A stretch of DNA of 28,827 nt from Bacteroidota bacterium (GTDB lineage: Bacteria > Bacteroidota > Bacteroidia > Bacteroidales > GCA-2748055): the NCBI GenBank assembly GCA_030642565.1, contig DAOWNM010000001.1, positions 1-28,827 on the forward strand, in the 5' to 3' direction. Under the pieces are notes generated by a model. The model was given only the letters and a program-made list of their open reading frames with translations, made no database searches and was not told the origin of the DNA. Positions 21,461 through 28,827 of the stretch are shown one piece after another. The position numbers were made by a program, and so were the translations under genes. How positions within the stretch are numbered: position 1 is the first letter of the stretch; the number at the start of each line of letters is the position of its first letter.

Positions 21461-23440
21461 ATGGATCTCTCCATCATAATAGTCAACTACAATGTCAGGT
21501 ACTTCCTGGAACAGTGCCTGCACTCTGTGGAACAGGCTGTTGACAAGCTAAAGGAGGGAGAGGCTGATGCAGAGGTATTCGTGGTGGATAACAATTCGGT
21601 GGACGGGTCTGTGGGCGAGGTACGTCATAAGTTCCCCCTGGTAAAGATTATCGAAAACAGAGAAAATGCAGGCTTCTCCAGGGCCAACAATCAGGCCATC
21701 GCCCAATCGTCGGGCCGTTATGTCCTGTTGCTGAATCCCGATACCGTGGTGGAGGAGGATACCTTCCGCAAATGCATCGAATTCATGGATTCGCATCCCG
21801 ATGCAGGAGCACTGGGTGTAAAAATGATTGATGGAAAGGGGGCCTTTCTCCCCGAATCAAAACGTGCACTGCCCACACCCCTGGTCTCATTTTACAAGAT
21901 GTTCGGGCTCACCGCTCTCTTTCCCAGGTCCAGACGTTTTGGGAAATACCACCTGGGACACCTCGACAATGACAAAACCCACGATGTGGATGTACTGGCC
22001 GGTGCTTTTATGTTTATACGGAAAGAGACCCTGGAAAAGACAGGGTACCTGGATGAGACCTTCTTCATGTACGGAGAAGATATCGATCTCTCCTACCGGA
22101 TCACACAGGCAGGCTATCGCAACTACTACTTCCCCGGAACCACTATCATACATTACAAAGGAGAGAGTACCAAAAAAGGGAGCCTCAATTATGTTAAAAT
22201 GTTCTACCAGGCCATGATCATCTTTGCCGGTAAACACTTTAGTTCCAGAAAAGCGAGGACTTTCAGTCTGCTGATCAATATGGCCATCTATTTCCGGGCA
22301 GCACTCTCCCTGGCACGTCGCTTTATCAGTCGCATTTACAGGCCCCTGCTGGACGGTATCATTATCTACCTGGGCTATCTGATTGCACTCCCCTTTTGGG
22401 AACAGGTCAGGTTCAATAGCGTAGATTATTATCCGCCCCAGTTCCTCCAGGTGGTGGTTCCTGCCTATATCCTGATCTGGCTGGTCTCCCTCAACTATTC
22501 AGGCGGGTATGATAAACCGATGCGATTTTTTTCCTTTCTGAAGGGGCACCTGGCGGGCAGTGTGATTATCCTGGTGATTTACGCCCTGTTGCCCCTGGAG
22601 TGGAGATACTCCCGGGCACTGATTTTCCTGGGATCGCTCTGGGCCATCATTGGTACACTGAGCATCAGACTGGTTCTTCACATGGCAGGTATCGCCGATT
22701 ATCAAATTGATCTGAACAGACAGAAACGGATGGTTATCGTGGGACTGGAAGAGGAAGCCCGAAGGGTAAGCGGACTGCTGCAGGAGACACAGGCCCGACC
22801 CAATATCATTGGTTTCGTCTCCCCGGTATCAGATACCCCTGCCAGTGAGGGGAACTCAGGCTATATTGGCCATATCGATCAGATAGATGAGATCACATCC
22901 ATACACCGTGTGGATGAGATCGTATTTTGCTCAAAGGATCTCTCCTCCAGAAGAATCATAAAGATTATGACCCGGCTCATAGGAAGTTCGGTGGATTTTA
23001 AGATCGCGCCGCCAGAGAGCCTCTCGGTCATTGGCAGCAACTCCATCAATACCTCGGGCGACCTCTACACCATTCATTTCAACTCCATTGGGAAAGAGTC
23101 GAACCGCCGGAACAAAAGGCTTTTCGATGTGGTGTCCGCGCTCCTCCTATTGATCACCTTCCCCTTCTGGTTCCTCTTTGTGAAGGGTCACTTCAGAAGT
23201 GTGGGAAACACCCTCAGGGTACTTTTTGGATTCCGTACATGGGTCGGATACCTTCATGCAGAGCACCGGGAACAACCCGACCTGCCTCACCTTAAAAAGG
23301 GTATATTGAACCCGGCGGACCTCCATTTACCAGAAACCCTAACACCAGAGAAAATAAATGAGATTAATGTGGTCTATTCTAAGGATTACCGTCTCTTCAA
23401 TGACCTGTTAATAATCACCCGGAGTTTCAGGAAGATATAA
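21461..23440 (+). CDS. GT2 glycosyltransferase fused to membrane domain and degenerate phosphoglycosyltransferase
   Basis: A 659-residue multi-domain protein. Residues about 1-260 are a GT2 (GT-A) transferase of the rhamnosyltransferase-like group: SIIIVNYNVRYFLEQCL, VVDNNSVDGS, ENAGFSRANN, LLLNPDT (Asp94 of the DxD-like site) and GEDIDLSYR (Glu206/Asp207). Residues about 305-410 hold four membrane helices. A Rossmann-like part follows (RMVIVGLEEEARRVSGLL, from 423), as in WbaP/WcaJ-type polyprenyl-phosphate sugar transferases. The end starts like their catalytic domain (KRLFDVVSALLLLITFPFWFL, from 552) and finishes like it (YRLFNDLLIITRSF), but the catalytic middle is missing. It therefore probably acts as a membrane glycosyltransferase in surface-polysaccharide or lipid-linked oligosaccharide assembly. 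No other glycan genes are next to it in the window. Confidence 0.85.
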   Translation: MDLSIIIVNYNVRYFLEQCLHSVEQAVDKLKEGEADAEVFVVDNNSVDGSVGEVRHKFPLVKIIENRENAGFSRANNQAIAQSSGRYVLLLNPDTVVEEDTFRKCIEFMDSHPDAGALGVKMIDGKGAFLPESKRALPTPLVSFYKMFGLTALFPRSRRFGKYHLGHLDNDKTHDVDVLAGAFMFIRKETLEKTGYLDETFFMYGEDIDLSYRITQAGYRNYYFPGTTIIHYKGESTKKGSLNYVKMFYQAMIIFAGKHFSSRKARTFSLLINMAIYFRAALSLARRFISRIYRPLLDGIIIYLGYLIALPFWEQVRFNSVDYYPPQFLQVVVPAYILIWLVSLNYSGGYDKPMRFFSFLKGHLAGSVIILVIYALLPLEWRYSRALIFLGSLWAIIGTLSIRLVLHMAGIADYQIDLNRQKRMVIVGLEEEARRVSGLLQETQARPNIIGFVSPVSDTPASEGNSGYIGHIDQIDEITSIHRVDEIVFCSKDLSSRRIIKIMTRLIGSSVDFKIAPPESLSVIGSNSINTSGDLYTIHFNSIGKESNRRNKRLFDVVSALLLLITFPFWFLFVKGHFRSVGNTLRVLFGFRTWVGYLHAEHREQPDLPHLKKGILNPADLHLPETLTPEKINEINVVYSKDYRLFNDLLIITRSFRKI

Positions 23441-23479
23441 AAGGAATTTTTGATTATTTTTATAGAAATTGCTTGCTGT

Positions 23480-26014
23480 ATGAGAAGAGTTCTGTTATTA
23501 TCTTTCCTGATATTACTTTCTGCTCCGGCCCTGATTTTTGCACAGAGAGATTCGATACGCCCCATTTTTCTGAATGCAGAGTCATGGTTCCTGTTTGAAG
23601 CGTATTCCGATGCCCTTCCCCTTTACGAGTCCCTTCTTAAAGCGGACCCGGGCAATAACAACCTCAACTACAAAATCGGCATATGCCTCCTGAACGATCC
23701 CTACCAGAAAGACAAAGCGATCCAGTACCTGCTTGAGGCAAGCAGCAACATCAACCCATCTTATAAAGAGAACAACTTCAAAGAACGGACAGCCCCGCCC
23801 GATGCGCTCTACTATCTGGGCAATGCTTACCTGGTCAATGAACTGCTCAACCGTGCCATTGAGTCCTACGAGGAGTTCCTTGAGGTAATGGACCACGAGG
23901 TGTATGATGAAGAGCTTGTTCTGGCACAGATCCGCTCCTGTAAAAATGCGCAACGACTCAAAACCATGCCGGTGGATATCGATCTTACCCTGATCGATTC
24001 TCTTATCAATACTCATTATTCCGATATACACCCTGTGGTGTCGGGCGATGGAACAAAACTGGCATTTGTAACCGTACTGCCATTCTATGACGGGGCCTTC
24101 TATACCGAAAAGAGGGAGGATGGATGGTCCTATCCCCAGATGATTACTCAAATGATGGGATTTGATGCAGATGTCTATCCGGTAGCCCTCTCCCACGATG
24201 GAACCGAAATGATCCTCTATTACGACGATGATTATGTCGGGAACCTCTATTACAGCAAGCTTGAGGATGGTCTGTGGACAACAGCCACCAAAATGGGTGA
24301 AAACATATCCACCAAATTCTGGGAATCTCATGCCAGTTTCAGCAGAGATGGCCAGACACTCTATTTCACCAGTAACCGGAAAGGAACCAGCGGCGGTCTT
24401 GATATCTATATGTCTGAGCTTCAGCCCAATGGGAAATGGGGCATCCCCGTAAACCTGGGAACCACCATCAACACCCGCTACAATGAGGAGTGCCCCTATA
24501 TCAGTGAAGATGGCCAGACCCTTTACTTTAGTTCATACGGTCATTACAACATGGGAGGGTATGACATCTTTTACTCCAAAAAGAACAAGGATGGCACCTG
24601 GGCAGAACCTGTCAATATAGGTTATCCCATCAATACAACTGACGACGACCTCTTTTTCCAGCCCATCAATAACGGCAATGGAGCGTATTATTCCCTGTAC
24701 AGTCCCAGTGGCATCGGACTTCACGATATCTATTACATGAACATCTATTCGGTGAACAATCCCCGATTCTACTCCGTTACCGGCAATTTCCGCACGGAAG
24801 ACGGCAGGATTGATTCTACCCGTATGGCCATCTACGTGATCGATACCGGCAGCGGCGACACACTTATTTACACCACACCGACAGAAGAGGGAGCGTTTGC
24901 CTTCGAACTGAAACAGGGAATCTATAAGCTTCATTTCAAAGGTGAAGGATATGAGGAACTTATCAGGCCACTTCAAATCAATGCCGGGTCAGAAAAGGAA
25001 GGGATCACACTTGCTAACAACATTGAGCTCACACTCATTGAAGAAGAGGCCGAACTGTATGAAGGTGAAGAGAGCAAAATTAAGCTGACGGAATCACAGT
25101 ATGAAGGAGTGGCAAATGTCGCTATTATTGTACCTGTCAATGTACCTAAAGGGAGTACCGTTATTATCAGGACCTACCAGGATTCTACGCTGATCCGCAC
25201 GGATACCATTGTGACAGAGAAACGGAAAACCAACCTGCAGATTGTTCCCCTGCCGGGCAGCAGTGAGGTGGAGCTGGAAATGACCGATAAAAAGGGGAAC
25301 ATTCACAGGAACCGCTTTACAGTGGTGGGCAGCGAACCTGTGGGATTGGCTTCACCGCAGGAAGTTGAGACGGTGGATATTGCTGATGAGCAGCCAGCGA
25401 CCCCGGCAGATCCCATCTATGAGGATCCAATTGGAATCATGATGTTGCAGCTGAAAAGCAGGTCCGATAGCGCCCTTCATGATGAGCTGGTCAGGCAGTT
25501 GCTGATTGAGCAGTCAGACGGACCACTGAAAGAGTATCTGCAGCAACTGGACCTGGAAGCTGAAGGTATCCACACTGACCAGGAGCTACTCGGTCACCTG
25601 GAGAAAGTGGCTGAAGCAGAGGGTTTTACCATGGACGATGTTAGGAAGGCAATGCTGGAGAGCCTGGAGAGGCCGCTGGAGGTTGATCATCTATATGAAG
25701 AGCTGCTCAATACCAGCGATGGAATAATCAAAGATATACTGGAATCACTGGATCTTCGCGGCGAGGAGATCTATACAGTCGATGAATTGATCGATCTGCT
25801 ATCCAGAGAACTGGAGGAGAGAGGAGAGAGCAGGAAGGAGATTGAAAAGTTACTCTCCGAACTGTTTGGAGAACAGTATAGCGGGAGCGATACCCCCAAC
25901 AATAAAACAGGTTGGCCCCTGCTGGTGCTGCTTGCTGTTGCAGGTTCCGGGCTCATCTGGTTGATCATCGCCTGGTGGAGGCGCCGGGAAAAAAGGGAGA
26001 AACAGGGAGATTAA
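23480..26014 (+). CDS. TPR/PD40 envelope protein with duplicated helical module and C-terminal anchor
   Basis: An 844-residue secreted protein. The ATG at 23480 begins a good signal peptide (MRRVLLLSFLILLSAPALIFAQ); a TTG ten codons upstream was rejected. TPR-like repeats cover about residues 25-170 (NAESWFLFEAYSDALPLYESLL; YYLGNAYLVNELLNRAIESYEEFL). A PD40/WD40-like propeller follows (about 185-420; FSRDGQTLYFTSNRKG, GGLDIYMSEL, YISEDGQTLYFSSYGH, GGYDIFYSKK), then a carboxypeptidase-regulatory-like beta domain (about 435-520). Residues about 670-800 hold two copies of a helical module of about 67 residues. A membrane helix is at 812-833 and a basic tail (WRRREKREKQGD) ends the protein. It lacks the OmpA domain its neighbour has. 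The propeller family is typical of PorE-like type IX secretion or gliding components in Bacteroidota; that role is inferred. Confidence 0.85.
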   Translation: MRRVLLLSFLILLSAPALIFAQRDSIRPIFLNAESWFLFEAYSDALPLYESLLKADPGNNNLNYKIGICLLNDPYQKDKAIQYLLEASSNINPSYKENNFKERTAPPDALYYLGNAYLVNELLNRAIESYEEFLEVMDHEVYDEELVLAQIRSCKNAQRLKTMPVDIDLTLIDSLINTHYSDIHPVVSGDGTKLAFVTVLPFYDGAFYTEKREDGWSYPQMITQMMGFDADVYPVALSHDGTEMILYYDDDYVGNLYYSKLEDGLWTTATKMGENISTKFWESHASFSRDGQTLYFTSNRKGTSGGLDIYMSELQPNGKWGIPVNLGTTINTRYNEECPYISEDGQTLYFSSYGHYNMGGYDIFYSKKNKDGTWAEPVNIGYPINTTDDDLFFQPINNGNGAYYSLYSPSGIGLHDIYYMNIYSVNNPRFYSVTGNFRTEDGRIDSTRMAIYVIDTGSGDTLIYTTPTEEGAFAFELKQGIYKLHFKGEGYEELIRPLQINAGSEKEGITLANNIELTLIEEEAELYEGEESKIKLTESQYEGVANVAIIVPVNVPKGSTVIIRTYQDSTLIRTDTIVTEKRKTNLQIVPLPGSSEVELEMTDKKGNIHRNRFTVVGSEPVGLASPQEVETVDIADEQPATPADPIYEDPIGIMMLQLKSRSDSALHDELVRQLLIEQSDGPLKEYLQQLDLEAEGIHTDQELLGHLEKVAEAEGFTMDDVRKAMLESLERPLEVDHLYEELLNTSDGIIKDILESLDLRGEEIYTVDELIDLLSRELEERGESRKEIEKLLSELFGEQYSGSDTPNNKTGWPLLVLLAVAGSGLIWLIIAWWRRREKREKQGD

Positions 26015-26073
26015 TCAACGGTTTTATCGCGATCTCTATTCTCCATATTTTATTGTACTGTCAATTAAATTTT

Positions 26074-26081
26074 TAAATTTG
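26074..26081 (+). promoter_or_regulatory. Probable -7 element of the OmpA/PD40 gene
   Basis: TAAATTTG matches the Bacteroidota TAnnTTTG element exactly, with ATTG (26052-26055, one mismatch to TTTG) 18 bases upstream. It lies 27 bases before the ATG at 26108. This suggests that the second PD40 gene has its own promoter and is not only read through from the first. Confidence 0.5.
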
Positions 26082-26107
26082 TAGTATTCACGCTAAATCC
26101 ACCCGAA

Positions 26108-27898
26108 ATGAGAAGGCTTTTCCTGTTCACGTCTTTTTGTCTTCTATCTTCAATTATCCTTGCCCAGAACGTCAGGGTTGACTTTAACGATGGTGAGTTC
26201 TTTCTTGCTGAGGAGGACTACGAGGAGGCCCTGTATGCCTTCGGGAAAGTGTATAACAAGGGATACCAGGACAACGCATATATTAACTACCGGTTGGGAT
26301 TATGTCTGATCAATATTCCCGGGCGAAAAACTGAATCAATCCCCTACCTGGAAAAAGCAGAAGAGAGCATTTCGACCAATGCAAAGGAGGGGAAATTTGG
26401 AGAGAAGAATGCCCCGCCTGTAACTCTTTTATACCTTGGTAATGCTTACAGGATCAATATGGAGATTGATAAAGCCATTGAGAAGTATAACACATTTGCC
26501 AAATATATAGATTCCAAAGATGAAACCTTGCAGGCCTATGTGGACCAGCAGATCGTTGCCTGCGGAAATGCACTGGTGGGAACCACCAGTCCTGTTGAAT
26601 ATAAGATTGGGAACCTGGGACAGCTCCAGGAGACCCATACATCGAGGTATAACATGATGGTATCGGGCGACCTCCAGACCATGGCCTTCATGGGGAAAAA
26701 TCCGTTTTACAGTGGTGTCTACGTGGCAGTTAAGAACGGCGACGTATGGGGCAAACCAATGAACATTACCCCCTCCATCGCTTCTGACGGGAATATGGAC
26801 GTGGTAGGGTTGTCCAACGACGGCAAAGAGATGCTGCTGGCTGTTAGAGACGAATTTACAAGCAACATCTATATCTCAGTCTATGAGAACAAACGATGGA
26901 ACCCGGCAGTCTCCATGGGCAAGCCAGTTAACTCCAGGTATTACGAGGCACATGCAACTCTTTCGCCAGATGGCAAATCGATCTACTTCTCCAGTAACCG
27001 GAAAGAGTCTTTGGGTGGGATGGATATCTTCAGGTGCGACATGTTGGACAATGGCGCCTGGGGAGAGCCCGTCAACCTGGGGCCGGCTATCAATACCATG
27101 CTGAATGAGGACGTACCGGTAATGAGTCCGGATGGAAAACGGCTCTATTTCTGTTCACAGGGACACAGTACCATGGGAGGATTCGATGTATTCTATTCGG
27201 AGTTGCTTGAAGATGGCAGCTGGCACGATGTACCTGTCAACCTGGGCTACCCTCTGAACACCTCCGATGATGACTACACCTTTTCACCCATGGGAGTGAA
27301 GGAGGAGAACAGCTCATTCATATTTACTCAGGGAAAAACGCTGGAATATGATCTCTATAAATACGCGATGATAGGCCGCAACGAAACACCTGTTCCAGTC
27401 AGCATGGACGAAGAGGAGGAGGTGGCAGAAGAGGCAGTGGCAGAAGAGATACCGGAACCAGAACAAAAGGCTCCACCGGAGAAATACTACTTGAGGCCCA
27501 TCTATTTTGGTTTTGACAGCGATGTACTTTCCAGAGAGGGCATATCAAGACTGGATATCCTCACATCCATTCTGGAGAAACATCCCACGCTACAGCTTGA
27601 AATTACCGGGCACACCGATGCCAAGGGCACCTTCGACTACAACCAGCGTCTCTCTGTTAATCGCGCAAAATCCGTATACATGTACCTGATACTTAACGGC
27701 ATTTCAAACGATCGAATGATCGCAACCGGGATGAGTGAGAGCGAGCACGTGGCCAGGAACACAACAAGAGATGAGAGAGATGCTCCCGATGGCAGGAAGC
27801 TGAACCGGAGGGTTGAATTCAAGGTTGGCATTTCGGAAGATGTGATTATCGAAATGGCAAAAGTGGAGGTTCCTGACTATTTGAAACTGGATGAGTAG
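26108..27898 (+). CDS. TPR/PD40/OmpA protein, PorE-like
   Basis: A 596-residue envelope protein. A signal peptide (MRRLFLFTSFCLLSSIILAQ, residues 1-20, no lipobox cysteine) is followed by TPR-like repeats (about 25-155), a PD40 propeller (about 160-400; LSPDGKSIYFSSNRKES, GGMDIFRCDML, MSPDGKRLYFCSQGH, GGFDVFYSEL), a Glu-rich linker (about 435-460) and an OmpA domain (about 463-575). The OmpA domain keeps the peptidoglycan-binding residues: YFGFDSD (466-472), GHTD with Asp504, and NRRVEF with Arg567/Arg568. The order resembles PorE of the type IX secretion system, which tethers the machine to peptidoglycan, but PorE is a lipoprotein with an extra domain, so this is a relative and not a clear orthologue. 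It lies between two paralogues; the next starts 19 bases after its stop. Confidence 0.9.
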   Translation: MRRLFLFTSFCLLSSIILAQNVRVDFNDGEFFLAEEDYEEALYAFGKVYNKGYQDNAYINYRLGLCLINIPGRKTESIPYLEKAEESISTNAKEGKFGEKNAPPVTLLYLGNAYRINMEIDKAIEKYNTFAKYIDSKDETLQAYVDQQIVACGNALVGTTSPVEYKIGNLGQLQETHTSRYNMMVSGDLQTMAFMGKNPFYSGVYVAVKNGDVWGKPMNITPSIASDGNMDVVGLSNDGKEMLLAVRDEFTSNIYISVYENKRWNPAVSMGKPVNSRYYEAHATLSPDGKSIYFSSNRKESLGGMDIFRCDMLDNGAWGEPVNLGPAINTMLNEDVPVMSPDGKRLYFCSQGHSTMGGFDVFYSELLEDGSWHDVPVNLGYPLNTSDDDYTFSPMGVKEENSSFIFTQGKTLEYDLYKYAMIGRNETPVPVSMDEEEEVAEEAVAEEIPEPEQKAPPEKYYLRPIYFGFDSDVLSREGISRLDILTSILEKHPTLQLEITGHTDAKGTFDYNQRLSVNRAKSVYMYLILNGISNDRMIATGMSESEHVARNTTRDERDAPDGRKLNRRVEFKVGISEDVIIEMAKVEVPDYLKLDE

Positions 27899-27917
27899 TT
27901 TTATAAGCCTGAAAGGT

Positions 27918-28827
27918 ATGAAGAGACACCTGTCTTTGTCCATATTGCTTTGTATGGTTACAGTCTCCCTCCTGGCCCAGACAGCAGAGACCAATTTTTA
28001 CGATGCACTCTTTTTCTATGAAGAGGAGGAGGATTTCCAGGAGGCGGGTTATCTGTTTTATGAGGTTCTCAGTTTTGAGCCCAACAACGCCAATGTCAAG
28101 TTCCTGCTGGGCAAATGTTACAACAACATCCAGGGATCGGAACACAAAGGGATTCCCTACCTGAAACAGGCTACCCAAAATGTCACCCTGAAATACAAAA
28201 GCAACAAGTATTCAGAAAAACGGGCCCCTCACCACACCTGGTTCTACCTGGCGGAGGCATATATCAAAACCAACCAGATGGATAAAGCACTTGATGCCCT
28301 CAACAGCTTCCGGGATCTGAAAGATTTTGAAAAAAAATACAATGCCCGGATCACCGAAGAGGCCATACTGGCAGTGGAAAGAGCCAAGATTATCAAGGAT
28401 GCTGAAATCAATATGCGGGGACTCTATTTCAATGAACCCATCAACAGTCCCAGTGATGACTACAACGGAGTGATCTCCGGAAATGGCAAGGTGATGGTCT
28501 GGGCCAATAGCAAGACCTTCTACGAGGCGGTCTATATGTCCATCAGAGAGAACGACCAGTGGGGGCTTCCTCTGTTAATTACACCCCAGATCGTTTCGGA
28601 CGGCGACCTCCTGCCGGCAGGGCTCTCCTACGACGGAACAAGCCTCCTGCTGGTCAAAACCGACAAAAGGGGTAATACCGACATCTGGTTAAGCCGCTTC
28701 AATGGCAACATCTGGAGTCCGGCCGAACCGCTCAAAGGAGCGATTAACTCCAACAGCGACGAGGATCACGCCTCTTTCAGTCCGGACGGCCGGTATATCT
28801 ATTTCTCCAGCGACCGGCGTGGTGGAG
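27918..28827 (+). CDS. TPR/PD40 protein, third paralogue, cut by the window end
   Basis: An open frame runs from the ATG at 27918 to the end of the window without a stop (303 full codons). It has a signal peptide (MKRHLSLSILLCMVTVSLLAQ), TPR-like repeats with FYDALFFYEEEEDFQEAGYLFYEVL and TWFYLAEAYIKTNQMDKALDAL, and the beginning of a PD40 propeller (VMVWANSKTFYEAVYMSI, LSYDGTSLLLVKTDKRG, ASFSPDGRYIYFSSDRRGG). Its layout matches the two upstream genes, so it is a third tandem copy; its C-terminal domain (OmpA or other) lies outside. It probably shares a transcript with the OmpA-containing gene, given the 19-base gap. Confidence 0.9.
   Translation, partial: MKRHLSLSILLCMVTVSLLAQTAETNFYDALFFYEEEEDFQEAGYLFYEVLSFEPNNANVKFLLGKCYNNIQGSEHKGIPYLKQATQNVTLKYKSNKYSEKRAPHHTWFYLAEAYIKTNQMDKALDALNSFRDLKDFEKKYNARITEEAILAVERAKIIKDAEINMRGLYFNEPINSPSDDYNGVISGNGKVMVWANSKTFYEAVYMSIRENDQWGLPLLITPQIVSDGDLLPAGLSYDGTSLLLVKTDKRGNTDIWLSRFNGNIWSPAEPLKGAINSNSDEDHASFSPDGRYIYFSSDRRGG

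Noticed and set aside
23582..24331. A 249-codon minus-strand frame opposite the first PD40 gene
   Set aside because: It is antisense to clear TPR and PD40 repeats and has no domain or start context of its own.

Overview
The window looks like a chromosomal segment of a member of the Bacteroidota, probably a free-living relative of the Bacteroidales/Marinilabiliales. Three things point that way: a long-form urocanate hydratase of the Bacteroides type, PorE-like TPR/PD40/OmpA envelope proteins in tandem, and several -7 elements of the Bacteroidota consensus TAnnTTTG (with -33 TTTG) instead of sigma70 boxes. Taxonomy is inferred from gene character only. Most of the window is GC-rich. No gene-free stretch exceeds 300 bases; the longest (2097-2334) is the divergent hutU/lemA promoter region.

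Layout. 50-2096 (-): urocanate hydratase gene (histidine degradation) broken by a 4-bp tandem duplication. 2335-5321 (+): LemA, two TPM-domain proteins and a secreted CapA-like protein. A five-unit 16-bp tandem array separates this from a leftward block at 5389-11918: COG1579-type zinc-ribbon coiled-coil protein, Nif3, a MerR regulator, a second CapA-like protein and three paralogous membrane-anchored M23 peptidases. alaS starts divergently at 12067.

14698-18003 is a visibly AT-rich insert (hand count 22/60 GC at 14881-14940, against 37/60 at 13921-13980 in alaS). It carries only two genes: a RecQ-type helicase fused to a ComF-like phosphoribosyltransferase, and a DprA/Smf-like protein. The PRTase + DprA pairing matches the composition of the ShosTA toxin-antitoxin/anti-phage system, but here the PRTase is carried by a RecQ helicase. 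This is the best candidate for an unusual system in the window.

The GC-rich backbone resumes with a sodium:solute symporter (-), then recR and lysA (+, overlapping), then a GT2 glycosyltransferase fused to membrane segments and a remnant of a phosphoglycosyltransferase. The right end holds three tandem paralogues with signal peptide, TPR-like N-terminus and PD40 propeller. The first ends in a duplicated helical module and a membrane anchor, the second in an OmpA peptidoglycan-binding domain, and the third runs off the window.

Functionally the backbone is cell-envelope work (M23 peptidases, CapA-like proteins, LemA/TPM, PD40/OmpA proteins, glycosyltransferase) mixed with housekeeping genes (alaS, recR, lysA). 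The RecQ-PRTase/DprA pair stands apart in composition and probable role.
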